Source: an uncultured Prevotellaceae bacterium (GTDB lineage: Bacteria > Bacteroidota > Bacteroidia > Bacteroidales > Bacteroidaceae). From it: a stretch of 64,000 nt of DNA. Shown here in pieces: positions 42,227 through 51,251 of the stretch; positions within the stretch are counted from its first letter, which is position 1, and each line of letters opens with the position of its first letter. The stretch spans positions 153,261-217,260 of the forward strand of contig CADASP010000003.1 in NCBI GenBank assembly GCA_902790625.1, read 5' to 3'. The notes below the pieces were generated by a model. The model was not told where the DNA came from. It did not search any database and was given only the letters and a program-made list of their open reading frames with translations. The translations under genes and the position numbers were made by a program.

Positions 42227-44021
42227 ACTTTATCTCTACGGAGAAGGGGAGGCGGGCCTGCAGACGATTGCGCACTTGGTCGTGGCGCAGCTGCATGATG
42301 GGTTCGTAGAACTCGCCCAGCACCTGCTTCAGCTGACTGTCGAGATAGCTGTCGGTGCGCTTCTCGCTGTCGAAGAGCGTCTCTATCCAGCTGGTTTGGG
42401 CGGGATAGTCTTTGGTGTGATACTCTGCCAGGTTGGCCAGCTCGGCGGCCTTCTTCACGGCGTCGTTGAGCGACCCCAGCTGGTCGACGAGGCTGATGCG
42501 CAGCGCATCGGTGGCCAGCCACACACGGCCTTGTGCAATCTCGTTCACCTGGTCGCGCGTCAGGCCGCGCCCTTGTCCCACGATGTCGAGGAATCGCACG
42601 TAGCCTCTGTCTACGTAGCCTTGCATGTAGCGCATCTCGTCGCTGTTGTCTGAGGCGAAGATGAGGTTGGTCTCGTAGTCAGAGAATTTGTTGGTGCTAT
42701 AGCCGTCCCAGGTGACGCCCAGCTTGTTGGTCACCAGCTCGCTGAAGTTGGGTATGAGTCCGAAGATGCCGATGCTGCCGGTGATGGTTGTTGGCTCGGC
42801 CACGATGTGGTTGGCGCCGCAGCTGATCATGTAGCCACCCGAAGCGGCCATGCCGCCCATCGACACCACCACGGGCTTCTTCAGCTTCAGCTGCTCTATG
42901 GCGTGCCATATCTGCTCGGATGCCACTGCGCTGCCGCCACCGCTGTTGACGCGCAGCACCACAGCCTTCACGTCGTCGTCGTTGGCCAGTTTTGTCAGGT
43001 CTTTCACGGTGGTGCTGCCCACGATGTTGTGTCCGCTGGCGAGTCCGCTCACCAGTTCGTCGACAATCTCGCCATAGGCGTAGTACACGGCCACCTCGTC
43101 GCCCTTCTCCTTGACGCGCTTGGCGGGCTTCAGGTTGAGCATGTCGTCGAGCGAGAGCAGATTGATGTCGTCGTCATCGCCGATGCCCAGCTTGCGGCGC
43201 ACCACCTGCTTCATCTGCTCGGGATAGAAGGCTCGGTCGATGAGTCCGGCTTTCTGATAGTCGTCGACGGTGGCAAAGAACAAGATGCTGTCGTTGGCCA
43301 GCGAGTCCAGGCGGTCGGCGGTGAGTTGGCGGCTGCTGGCCATCTGCTGTGTCCACTGTCCCCAGATGCCTTTCAGGTAGGCCTCGCGCTGTTCGCGGTC
43401 TTCGGGGCTCATGTCTTTGCGGGTCACACTCTCCACGTAGCTCTTATATTTGCCCACGCGTGCAGCCTGGTATTTGATTCCCAGCTTCTCGTAGAGGCCG
43501 GTCATATACTCATGCTTGCCGCCCAGGCCCTTGAAGTCGATCATGCCCGTCTTGTTGAGGAACACCGAGTCGGCCATCGAGCTCACGTAGTAGGATGTTT
43601 GCAGCATTTGGTCGGCGTAAGCCATCACCCATTTGCCGCTCTTCTTGAAGTCGAGCAGTGCGTTGCGTATCTGCTGAGCCGTGGCGGGCGAGTCGAAGGT
43701 GGCAGCCCCTCCCTCGATGTAGATGCCCTTGATGTTCTCCTCGTCGCGTGCCATCCGTATGGCTTTCATGATGTCATCGAGGCCCATGTTCTCTATGCCA
43801 GCCGTGCTGATGAGCGCTGCCAGCGGCCCTGCATTGTCGGCACGCTCGCTCACCTGTCCGTTCAGTTTCAGCACGAACACCGAGTTCTCGGGTGCTTTCA
43901 CTTTCGAGTCGCCGCCCGAGAGCATTCCCATGAAGGTGAGGGCTCCCAGCAGGAAACCGATGATGGTCACTACGATGATGCCACATATCGTGGCCAGCAT
44001 GTACTTGAAAAAGTCTTTCAT
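42225..44021 (-). CDS. sppA: Signal peptide peptidase SppA, 67-kDa type
   Basis: 598 residues from ATG 44021 (MKDFFKYMLATICGIIVVTI), with an N-terminal membrane span and two tandem S49 domains. The catalytic Ser is in GGMAASGGYMISCGA and the Lys in the first domain near KYKSYVESVTRKDMSPEDR. It digests cleaved signal peptides in the membrane. A -7 box TAACTTTG is at 44065-44058 on the minus strand. The 13 codons upstream of my start are poorly conserved in type and were dropped. Confidence 0.93.
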   Translation of the reverse strand: MKDFFKYMLATICGIIVVTIIGFLLGALTFMGMLSGGDSKVKAPENSVFVLKLNGQVSERADNAGPLAALISTAGIENMGLDDIMKAIRMARDEENIKGIYIEGGAATFDSPATAQQIRNALLDFKKSGKWVMAYADQMLQTSYYVSSMADSVFLNKTGMIDFKGLGGKHEYMTGLYEKLGIKYQAARVGKYKSYVESVTRKDMSPEDREQREAYLKGIWGQWTQQMASSRQLTADRLDSLANDSILFFATVDDYQKAGLIDRAFYPEQMKQVVRRKLGIGDDDDINLLSLDDMLNLKPAKRVKEKGDEVAVYYAYGEIVDELVSGLASGHNIVGSTTVKDLTKLANDDDVKAVVLRVNSGGGSAVASEQIWHAIEQLKLKKPVVVSMGGMAASGGYMISCGANHIVAEPTTITGSIGIFGLIPNFSELVTNKLGVTWDGYSTNKFSDYETNLIFASDNSDEMRYMQGYVDRGYVRFLDIVGQGRGLTRDQVNEIAQGRVWLATDALRISLVDQLGSLNDAVKKAAELANLAEYHTKDYPAQTSWIETLFDSEKRTDSYLDSQLKQVLGEFYEPIMQLRHDQVRNRLQARLPFSVEIK

Positions 44022-44165
44022 ATCCAGTTGTAAATTGTTGATGGTTGTTTTGGCTGGCAAAGTTACATAATTTATGCGAACTGACCAAAAATGCGCACTA
44101 ATTTCTGCCTATCTATTAGAGTGGTGGGGCCACTTTTTCACACTTTGGCGCCCTATACCTCGCCA

Positions 44166-45350
44166 TCAGTGCATTCTGACGGTCAACTGCGCGGGGAACA
44201 TGTAGGCTGGGTCGCCCCGCTCGCTGAGGGTGTGGCGCAGCGTGGCTGCATGGCGTTTCGCCTTGCCCTTGAAGAGCGTTCTTCCTTGGCAGACCACCTT
44301 CACGGGTTTGTCGAGGTTCACCATCTCGTCGTTGAGGCAGATGGTGAGCTTCTGGTAGTCGCAGCGCTCGATGCTGATGGTGTTTCCCCTCAGCGCTACA
44401 CGCACCTCTTTCCCTCGGGCCATCTCTTCCTTTGGTGCTGAGAGCCAGTAGAAATGCTGGTGCAGTTCCTCTTCCTGCCGCCATACAATCTTGGTGGGGT
44501 AGGGGTTGCGCTTGTGGCTGGCCATCCACTCCACGGCAGCGGCATCCTCCAAGTCCATCCAGTGCCCCTTCCCCTTCACGATGTGGCCTTCAAAGACATA
44601 GCCTTCGGTGTCGGCGCGGTGCAGAGAGTCCATCTCGTTGATGCGCTCCTGGCATCTCTTGTTGCGGTCGTAGGCGGCATCCTGCTCGCCACACCAGATC
44701 ATGAAGGGCGTGTTTCGCAGGTTGAGCAGCGACACATCGCCGGGGTGCCCGGCCATCATTGAGGCGGCGGACCATGAGTCGGCCATGCGTGGAGCCAGTC
44801 GCCACACGCCGTCGCCTCCAGCCGAATAGCCCATCAGGTAGACCTTGTTGGGATTGACGTTGAAGCATGCCACTGCCATCTGGATGATGCGCCTGTAGAA
44901 CTCGTCTATGCCAGCCAGGAAGTGCATGTTCCATGCGTCGACCGGCGCTCGTGGGCACAGATAGACGCTGTTGGCGGGATGGTAGAGCCGCCACTGGTTC
45001 TTCCATTGGCTGTCGTTCACCGCCTTGGGGGCACCGCCACCACCATGAAGCGAGATGAAGAGCGACCGCCCGTCGGCGGGTTCGCTGCCTATCAGTTCCC
45101 AGTGCAGGGGCATGGTCAGCGTGTCAATCTGCAACTGCTGTGTGGCCAAGGTCTCGGCATAGGCCGTGCGCAGCGAGTCCTTCCAGGCTTCGGTCAGCCG
45201 TGCTGCCCATTGCCGCGCCTCTTGCGCCGACAGCGCGCGCTCGTGGCTGTTTTGGGCATAGGCCGCCGCATGCCCCGTCAGCAGTACTGCTGCTAAGCAC
45301 CATCGAAGAAGAAGGATGCTTCTCTCTTTGATTTGTTTGTTGTTTTTCAT
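44166..45350 (-). CDS. Secreted alpha/beta-hydrolase (esterase/PHB-depolymerase-like)
   Basis: 394 residues with a signal peptide (about 1-33, ...AAVLLTGHAAAYAQ). ISLHGGGG forms the oxyanion region, and the nucleophile elbow is MGYSAGGDGVW; Asp/His candidates are in IWCGEQDAAYD and KGKGHWMD. The fold matches polyhydroxybutyrate-depolymerase/feruloyl-esterase-like hydrolases of Bacteroidetes; the substrate is unknown. The -7 box TAACTTTG lies at 45402-45395. It is divergent from the NUDIX gene. Confidence 0.82.
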   Translation of the reverse strand: MKNNKQIKERSILLLRWCLAAVLLTGHAAAYAQNSHERALSAQEARQWAARLTEAWKDSLRTAYAETLATQQLQIDTLTMPLHWELIGSEPADGRSLFISLHGGGGAPKAVNDSQWKNQWRLYHPANSVYLCPRAPVDAWNMHFLAGIDEFYRRIIQMAVACFNVNPNKVYLMGYSAGGDGVWRLAPRMADSWSAASMMAGHPGDVSLLNLRNTPFMIWCGEQDAAYDRNKRCQERINEMDSLHRADTEGYVFEGHIVKGKGHWMDLEDAAAVEWMASHKRNPYPTKIVWRQEEELHQHFYWLSAPKEEMARGKEVRVALRGNTISIERCDYQKLTICLNDEMVNLDKPVKVVCQGRTLFKGKAKRHAATLRHTLSERGDPAYMFPAQLTVRMH

Positions 45351-45421
45351 TTCGCTCCAGTGATTGAGGTTGATGTTTGTTGTGAAGTGGCGTGCAAAGT
45401 TAAGAAAAAAACGGCAAAACG

Positions 45422-45452
45422 TTTGCTGTTTGGAAATAAAATGCTAAATTTG
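45422..45452 (+). promoter_or_regulatory. Complete -33/-7 promoter of the NUDIX gene
   Basis: TTTG (45422-45425), 19 nt, TAAATTTG (45445-45452). The -7 box ends only 8 nt before ATG 45461, so the transcript probably has almost no leader. Confidence 0.65.
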
Positions 45453-45460
45453 TGGCGTCA

Positions 45461-45847
45461 ATGAAACAAATAGAAGTTGTTGCGGCCATCATCCGCAGGG
45501 CTGACAAGATGTTGGCCACCCAGCGAGGATATGGCGACTGGAAGGACTGGTGGGAGTTTCCGGGCGGGAAGATGGAGCCTGGCGAAACCCCTGGCGAGGC
45601 TTTGCAGCGCGAGATTCGCGAGGAGCTGTCGGCAGAGATCAACGTCGACGAGTTCTTGTGCACGGTAGAGTACGACTATCCGAATATGCACCTGACCATG
45701 CACTGCTACCTCTGCTCATTGCAGCGGTCGACGCTGCATCTGAATGAGCACGAGGCGGCGCGGTGGCTGTCGGTGGGCGAACTGGACTGTGTGCAGTGGC
45801 TGCCGGCCGACCAGATAGTGGTAGAGAAGATAAGAGAACGAGGATAG
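45461..45847 (+). CDS. NUDIX hydrolase (MutT / 8-oxo-dGTP diphosphatase-like)
   Basis: 128 residues from ATG 45461 (MKQIEVVAAIIRR). The NUDIX box GGKMEPGETPGEALQREIREEL is complete. WWEFPGGK and the short length fit MutT-like enzymes that clean the nucleotide pool. A GTG three codons upstream was rejected because it lies in the -7 box. Confidence 0.9.
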   Translation: MKQIEVVAAIIRRADKMLATQRGYGDWKDWWEFPGGKMEPGETPGEALQREIREELSAEINVDEFLCTVEYDYPNMHLTMHCYLCSLQRSTLHLNEHEAARWLSVGELDCVQWLPADQIVVEKIRERG

Positions 45848-46204
45848 CGTCCAAAGTTTGGAAAAGCCGTGGCAAAAGTAAACAACGATAAAACCACGAC
45901 GAGAAACAATCTTTTTATTCACCCACACGATATCTTGATGCTGCATTTTTCGGGCAAAGCTACATGTTTTTTTATTTTCCAAGGAAATGTGGGGTAATAA
46001 GGGCTGCTAAGCGTATGGTAGGCGATGCGCAACCGAGCAGGGGATGCGGCTTTTGGCTGGCCGAAATGTTAAAACCAGAAGGCTCGCCTTCACTTTTTTC
46101 TTCAGAAATGCCGCCGTCCGAATTATTTTGCGTAACTTTGCAAAATCATAGAAGAGATTTCTATTAATATGTACTAACCAATTTAATATTAAAGTAAACA
46201 AAAA

Positions 46205-47665
46205 ATGAACGAAATCCAAAAACTGAACCCTGAGTGCATCTGGCGCAATTTCTACAAACTGACACAAGTGCCCCGTCCCAGCGGACACCTGGAGAAGATA
46301 CAGCAGTTCCTGCTCGACTTCGGTCAGCAGTGCGGTGTCTATGCCGTGAAAGACCCTGCCGGCAACATCCACATGCGCAAGCCCGCCTCGCCAGGGATGG
46401 AAGACCGCAAGGGCATCATCCTGCAGGCCCACATGGACATGGTGCCACAGAAGACGCCCGAATCGAAGCACAACTTCGAGACCGACCCCATCGAGCCGTG
46501 GATTGACGGCGAGTGGGTGAAAGCCAAGGGAACAACGCTCGGCGCTGACAACGGACTGGGCGTGGCATCCATCATGGCCATTATGGAAGACAAGGCACTG
46601 GTGCACGGCCCCATCGACGCACTCATCACTGCCGATGAGGAGACGGGAATGTTTGGTGCCAACGACCTGCCGCAGGGCGAGCTGGAGGGCGACATCCTGC
46701 TCAACCTCGACTCGGAGCATTGGGGCAAGTTCGTCATCGGCAGTGCCGGTGGCATCGACGTCACCGCCACGATGGAGTATAAGGAGGTTGAGACCGATGC
46801 CGACGATGCTGCTGTGCGCGTGACCGTGAAGAACCTGCGCGGCGGACACAGCGGACTGGAGATCCATGAGGGGCGCGCCAACGCCAACAAGCTGATGGTG
46901 CGCCTGGTGCGCGAGGCCATCGAGGAACTCGATGCCCGTCTGGCCTGCTGGCACGGTGGCAACATGCGCAATGCCATCCCCTTCAAGGCCGAGGTGGTGC
47001 TCACCCTGCCGAAGGAGAACGTGGAGGCGCTGAAGGAACTCTGCGCCGACTGGAAGGACGACTTCAACGATGAGTACAAGCTCATAGAGCCGCAGGGCGT
47101 GGAGGTCATCGCCGAAGAGGTGGAGACACCGCAGACGGAGCTGCCCGTGGAGATTCAGGACAACATCGTAGATGCCATCTATGCCTGCCACGACGGCGTG
47201 GTGCGCTTCATCCCCTCCTATCCCAATGTGGTGGAGACATCGAGCAACCTGGCCATCATCGACATCGAGGACGGCAAGGCTGGCATCAAGATTCTGGCTC
47301 GCTCCAGCCGCGAGGACATGAAGGATTATATTGTGAAGACGCTGGAGAGCTGCTTCTCGATGGCTGGCATGAAGGTGGAGACCGCTGGCAGCTATGGCGG
47401 CTGGGACCCGAACCCCGACAGCGAAGTGCTGCATCTGCTGCTGAAGGAATACAAGGAGCTGTTCGGTCAGGACGGCATCATACAGGTAGACCACGCCGGA
47501 CTGGAGTGCTCGGTCATCCTGGGCAAGTATCCTCACCTCGATGTCGTCAGCCTCGGCCCCACGATGAAGTCGCCCCACACCACCACTGAGCGCGCACTTA
47601 TTGCCACTGTGGAGCCTTTCTGGCAGCTGCTGAAGAAGACACTGGCCGACGTGCCCAAGAAGTAA
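46205..47665 (+). CDS. pepD: Aminoacyl-histidine dipeptidase (cytosolic non-specific dipeptidase)
   Basis: 486 residues of family M20C. Metal and catalytic residues are in ILQAHMDMVPQK, LGADNGLGVA, ITADEETGMFGA and LNLDSEHWG. It cleaves dipeptides including Xaa-His. The promoter has TAACTTTG at 46133-46140, about 65 nt before ATG. A strong hairpin terminator follows. Confidence 0.95.
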   Translation: MNEIQKLNPECIWRNFYKLTQVPRPSGHLEKIQQFLLDFGQQCGVYAVKDPAGNIHMRKPASPGMEDRKGIILQAHMDMVPQKTPESKHNFETDPIEPWIDGEWVKAKGTTLGADNGLGVASIMAIMEDKALVHGPIDALITADEETGMFGANDLPQGELEGDILLNLDSEHWGKFVIGSAGGIDVTATMEYKEVETDADDAAVRVTVKNLRGGHSGLEIHEGRANANKLMVRLVREAIEELDARLACWHGGNMRNAIPFKAEVVLTLPKENVEALKELCADWKDDFNDEYKLIEPQGVEVIAEEVETPQTELPVEIQDNIVDAIYACHDGVVRFIPSYPNVVETSSNLAIIDIEDGKAGIKILARSSREDMKDYIVKTLESCFSMAGMKVETAGSYGGWDPNPDSEVLHLLLKEYKELFGQDGIIQVDHAGLECSVILGKYPHLDVVSLGPTMKSPHTTTERALIATVEPFWQLLKKTLADVPKK

Positions 47666-47695
47666 ACAAAAAACAGATTCACCATTGGCCCCTCA

Positions 47696-47749
47696 GCCTC
47701 ACCCCGCCCCCACTCCCCTTGGAGAGGGGCGGGGGTGAGGCTTTTTTCT
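47696..47749 (+). terminator. Rho-independent terminator of pepD built from a GCCTCACCCC hairpin
   Basis: A 46-bp hairpin (GCCTCACCCC...GGGGTGAGGC, 47696-47741) followed by TTTTTTCTTTT. It has the same ends as the elements inside DUF5715 and guaA but lacks their long centre. Confidence 0.75.
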
Positions 47750-47754
47750 TTTGT

Positions 47755-47969
47755 TGATGACGAGCGAAATGGGGTGCGTTCAGGATATTCGGCGCACGAC
47801 AAACAGGGAGGGGGAGGCACCGCAGAGGGAAAAAGGGCATGCTTTTCAGGTTGGCAGCGGGCGGGGACATGATTGGCAGCGGCCGCTGCCAATGATGGCA
47901 GCGAACGCCGCTGCCAATGATGGCAGCGAACGCCGCCAATGATGGCAGCGGCCGCTGCCAACCGAAATT
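47755..47969. repeat. Dispersed element with GGCAGCGGCCGCTGCC palindromes (second copy)
   Basis: In reverse orientation to 31704-31848: GATGACGAGCGAAATGGGG, GGCGCACGACAAACAGGGA, then alternating TTGGCAGCGGGCGGGGACAT and ATTGGCAGCGGCCGCTGCCAAT (47872-47893) units, ending GCCAACCGAAATTT. It has one more internal unit and an inserted stretch around 47815-47850. The remaining gap to 48113 carries a stretch shared with 32050-32066 (GATTGCGGATAA) and a hairpin around GCGACTATAGG/CTACAGG-like sequence. Confidence 0.75.
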
Positions 47970-48113
47970 TGTAAGTGATGATGAATATAGGGAAATGGTT
48001 ATCCGCAATCACCCGACACCCCGCGCTCGGCCTATAGTCGCTCTCACCTTGCTATCAAAGGAACGCAAGAAGGGGCAATGGCGACTACAGGACGAGCGCA
48101 GACCGTCTATCGG

Positions 48114-49700
48114 TTACATGCGGATAATCATTATTCTTTTAGTTTTGAATTCTTTTAGTTTTGAGGCGATAGCTTGGGGGCTGATGGTCACGGGGCCTCG
48201 CAGCAGTTCGGGCACATTATAACTTTTCAGCAGCTGCAGGTGATAGTCGGGGTCTTCTGATGGCAGTTCAAAGGGCTTCGCTCCCTGTCCGTTCTCGTCG
48301 ATATGGGCAAAGAAGGGACGGGTGAACACGCCGTCGTGGCGGCGCGACGAAAACACAATCCATCGGCCATTGCTCGACCAGCTATGATAGCTCTCGGCGC
48401 AAGGCGAATTGCATTCTACCAGTGGGTGGGCTTCTCCCCCAACTCCTAACTCCTCACTCCTAACTCCTAACTCCTCACTCCTCACTCCTAACTCCATCAT
48501 CCACAGGTCGGCATCGCGGTGCCAGATGTGGAAGGTGCCGTATTCGCCCATGGTGAAGAGTAGCCAGCGCCCGTCGGGCGAGATGCGCGGCAACGTGGCG
48601 CTCATGCCTCGACGCGGTTCATCGCCTTGGGGAGCGTCGGTGGCGATGGGCAAGCTGTCGGCGGCCAGCACCAGCTCGCGTTCGCCAAACTGGTGGGTGG
48701 CTGCATCGAAAGAGCGGCGGTAGAGATTGTATTTCAGCTCTCGCGTGCGCAGCAGCAGCTCCTCGGTGTCAATTGTGTCGGCTGCATACTCAAAATGGGC
48801 GCTGCAATAATAAAGCTGACTGCCGTCGGGACTCCATGTGGGGAAGGTGGCCATTTCGTTGGGCTGGTCGTCGATGATGCTGACGGTGTCGTGCTGCACA
48901 TCGTAGAGGACAAGCGAACTCTGCGAGTCGAAGACCTCAATCTTGTCGATGTCGACGGTGTGGAAAGCCTGCATGGTGGTGTTGCACGAGTAGGCGATGA
49001 GCTGCTCGGTGGGATGCCAGGCAGGATAGACGGCCACGCCGGGCATGCCGTCGCGCTGCAGGTTCACCTTTTTCAGTTCCCCGTCGTAGGCAATGAGTGT
49101 GCCGCCATAGTTTTGTCGGGCGTGTAACTGCATGCGACGTGGATTATATTGCTGAAAGCTGTGGCAGTTGATGCACTGGCCACCGCTCTCGTCGCTGCAG
49201 AGCATATTGTCGGCCACCACGCGCTCGTCGAAATTCTCTATGCAACGCTGGTTGATGGTCAGCTCCTCGTAGGAGACGTATGAGGGCGAGATGAGGCGAT
49301 AGCAGAGCCAAGGGTCGATGCTGTCGGTCGACACATGGATGGCGAAGGGCTTGAAGCGCACCCAGCTGCCCCCGCTTTCGGCATACACCTCGACGGTGAT
49401 GTCGCCCCCTTGGGCTTTGGCCAGCAGCTGGTGCCAGTCGTCCACATTGGGGCGCGACTTCTGGCCAGCCGTCAGCAACTCGTCGTGCCCAGTGGCGAAG
49501 CGCACCACCACCTCGTCGGCCTCGCTCAGCAGTTCGAAGCGCAGCGGGGCGATGTTCACGGGCACCGTCACGTCGGCATAGTCGGGGTAGATCTTCGGAA
49601 GCATGTTCAGCTGCTTGTAGCTGGTGGGCACGTGTGGCCGATGGCACGCCACCATCAACAGCAGCAACATGGGCAGGACAAGTAGACTGGTTTTGCTCAT
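48114..49700 (-). CDS. PD40/TolB-type beta-propeller lipoprotein with a CxxCH motif
   Basis: 528 residues with a lipoprotein signal (MSKTSLLVLPMLLLLMVAC). A beta-sandwich-like part is followed by a single CINCH motif (about 175), a possible covalent haem site, and then PD40 propeller blades (PAWHPTEQLIAYS, TFPTWSPDGSQLYY, PRISPDGRWLLFT, HSWSSNGRWIVFSS). The segment ELGVRSEELGVRSEELGVGG (48425-48495) is translated from AGTTAGGAGT-type repeats and is a likely in-frame insertion between blades; the extreme C-terminus KEFKTKRIMIIRM is also repeat-derived. It is 10 nt downstream of the DUF6057 gene. Confidence 0.78.
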   Translation of the reverse strand: MSKTSLLVLPMLLLLMVACHRPHVPTSYKQLNMLPKIYPDYADVTVPVNIAPLRFELLSEADEVVVRFATGHDELLTAGQKSRPNVDDWHQLLAKAQGGDITVEVYAESGGSWVRFKPFAIHVSTDSIDPWLCYRLISPSYVSYEELTINQRCIENFDERVVADNMLCSDESGGQCINCHSFQQYNPRRMQLHARQNYGGTLIAYDGELKKVNLQRDGMPGVAVYPAWHPTEQLIAYSCNTTMQAFHTVDIDKIEVFDSQSSLVLYDVQHDTVSIIDDQPNEMATFPTWSPDGSQLYYCSAHFEYAADTIDTEELLLRTRELKYNLYRRSFDAATHQFGERELVLAADSLPIATDAPQGDEPRRGMSATLPRISPDGRWLLFTMGEYGTFHIWHRDADLWMMELGVRSEELGVRSEELGVGGEAHPLVECNSPCAESYHSWSSNGRWIVFSSRRHDGVFTRPFFAHIDENGQGAKPFELPSEDPDYHLQLLKSYNVPELLRGPVTISPQAIASKLKEFKTKRIMIIRM

Positions 49701-49710
49701 CGGTCGTTTT

Positions 49711-51240
49711 TTATTTCTCTACGTATCTGTTGCGGTTGAAATAAAAGCGGAAGTAGACGGCACGCAGCTCGCGCTGCTCAGGGGTGTCGCCCGGTGCGCT
49801 GGCCAGATGCTCGATGAGGAACGGCTCCAGCTGCGACTGGTCGCTGGTGAGAAACTCGTCGGTGCGCAGCAGGGGGGCGATGGCCTTGAACTCTGCATCC
49901 TGGGCCATGAGCGACGGCTGGCGCAGATAAGCCTCGTACTTCATGGCCCACTGCCGATGGAAGTCGGTCCGCTTCAGCAGCGACAAGTAGCGCTGGGCGG
50001 CCGTCGTCTCGCCGTTGATGAGCGAGCATTTGGTCATGAGCTTCAGCGCCTCCACGTTCCATCCATATTCCACACCGTCTTCCATGCACCAGCGATAACA
50101 GTAGTTGGGGATGCCATATTGCAGGTAGAGCATCTTGCCAATGGTGTGGACGGTATGTATGGGAAACACGGCGGCGGGGCGGCGGAAGCCATCGGGATAG
50201 GCGGCCATGTCGTGCTGCAGCCGTCCGGTGCGTTGCAGGGCCAGGTTCTTCATCATGCTCATGGCTCGCGTAGGTTCGCCCTTGGTCTGCTTGATGGTGG
50301 CCAGCATGGCCTTCCAGTCGTTCTGCTCCATCTGTCGGCGCATGGCCAGCTCGCGATGGAAGTTGTCGTCTTTCTGCCAACCAGCCACGATGCAGAGCAG
50401 CATGGCCACCAGCAGGAAGCCTTGGAACCAAGCCCCACGGCGGCTCGCAACAGCCTCTTGGCGCTCAGGATGATAGCTCAGGGCGGCCACGACGAGCCAT
50501 GCCACCAGCACCACATAGGGCAGATAGCACTTGGCGTCGGCCACGCCATTATGCACGAACACGGGCAGTGCCGTGAACGCGATGCGGTGCAGCGGTGTCT
50601 GATGATAGAACTGCCAATAGGCGATGAGTGGCACGGCGATGACGCTGAGCACGGCCACCAAGGCCACCATCTGCCCTTGACGCCCCTGCCGCCACGACAG
50701 CAGGGCCATGAGGAGCGCTGCCAACAGTGCGTAGAAGCCCAGCAGCGGATAGCCCACCACCGTGACGGCCACCACAAACAATGGGCGCCACGCGCCGCCA
50801 AGCGGCAAGGCATTGAATGCCCACACCAGCAGCGATAGGGCCAGACAGCCCAGCGTGGCCACAAAGAGATGACCCTGCAGCTTCAGGAAATACACCCAGT
50901 AGCCCAGCTGCACATCGGCCAGCAACAGCATGCCCACGGGGATGAGTGTCAGCAGCATCCATCGGCGGGGAAGGCGGAAGGCCTGCTTCAGCAACAGCAT
51001 CAAAAAAGCCCAGAGCAGGCAAAGGATTCCTGCTCCGAGCATGGGATAATAGAAAAATTGGGTGAGATAGGCTCCTGCCCAGCTGAGCAAACCGCCCGAT
51101 GCCACCATGCTCTGCTGGAAGAACAGCTTGGTATGCAGAAACAACGACTGCTCCTGTGCCGTCCACAGGTAGTCCTGCTCAAAGCATACCAGTGCAGCAA
51201 ACGCCAGCCATGGGGCTAAATAGGGTAGGAGACGTCTCAT
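49711..51240 (-). CDS. DUF6057 family membrane protein
   Basis: 509 residues. The N-terminal half has about eight to nine membrane spans (for example MLLTLIPVGMLLLADVQLG, VALVAVLSVIAVPLIAYW, GFLLVAMLLCIVAGW); the C-terminal half is soluble and TPR-like (WKAMLATIKQTKGEPTRAMSMMKNLAL; AQRYLSLLKRTDFHRQWAMKYEAYL). This matches the DUF6057 family of Bacteroidetes, of unknown function. It is followed at 10 nt by the PD40 lipoprotein, and the two probably act together. Confidence 0.8.
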   Translation of the reverse strand: MRRLLPYLAPWLAFAALVCFEQDYLWTAQEQSLFLHTKLFFQQSMVASGGLLSWAGAYLTQFFYYPMLGAGILCLLWAFLMLLLKQAFRLPRRWMLLTLIPVGMLLLADVQLGYWVYFLKLQGHLFVATLGCLALSLLVWAFNALPLGGAWRPLFVVAVTVVGYPLLGFYALLAALLMALLSWRQGRQGQMVALVAVLSVIAVPLIAYWQFYHQTPLHRIAFTALPVFVHNGVADAKCYLPYVVLVAWLVVAALSYHPERQEAVASRRGAWFQGFLLVAMLLCIVAGWQKDDNFHRELAMRRQMEQNDWKAMLATIKQTKGEPTRAMSMMKNLALQRTGRLQHDMAAYPDGFRRPAAVFPIHTVHTIGKMLYLQYGIPNYCYRWCMEDGVEYGWNVEALKLMTKCSLINGETTAAQRYLSLLKRTDFHRQWAMKYEAYLRQPSLMAQDAEFKAIAPLLRTDEFLTSDQSQLEPFLIEHLASAPGDTPEQRELRAVYFRFYFNRNRYVEK

Positions 51241-51251
51241 AGTGCGTGGTG

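Noticed and set aside
42807..44033. 408-residue plus-strand frame
   Set aside because: Antisense of sppA; no motif and no promoter in front.
45452..45460. GTG start for the NUDIX gene
   Set aside because: The GTG overlaps the last base of the -7 box TAAATTTG, so it would lie at or before the transcript start.
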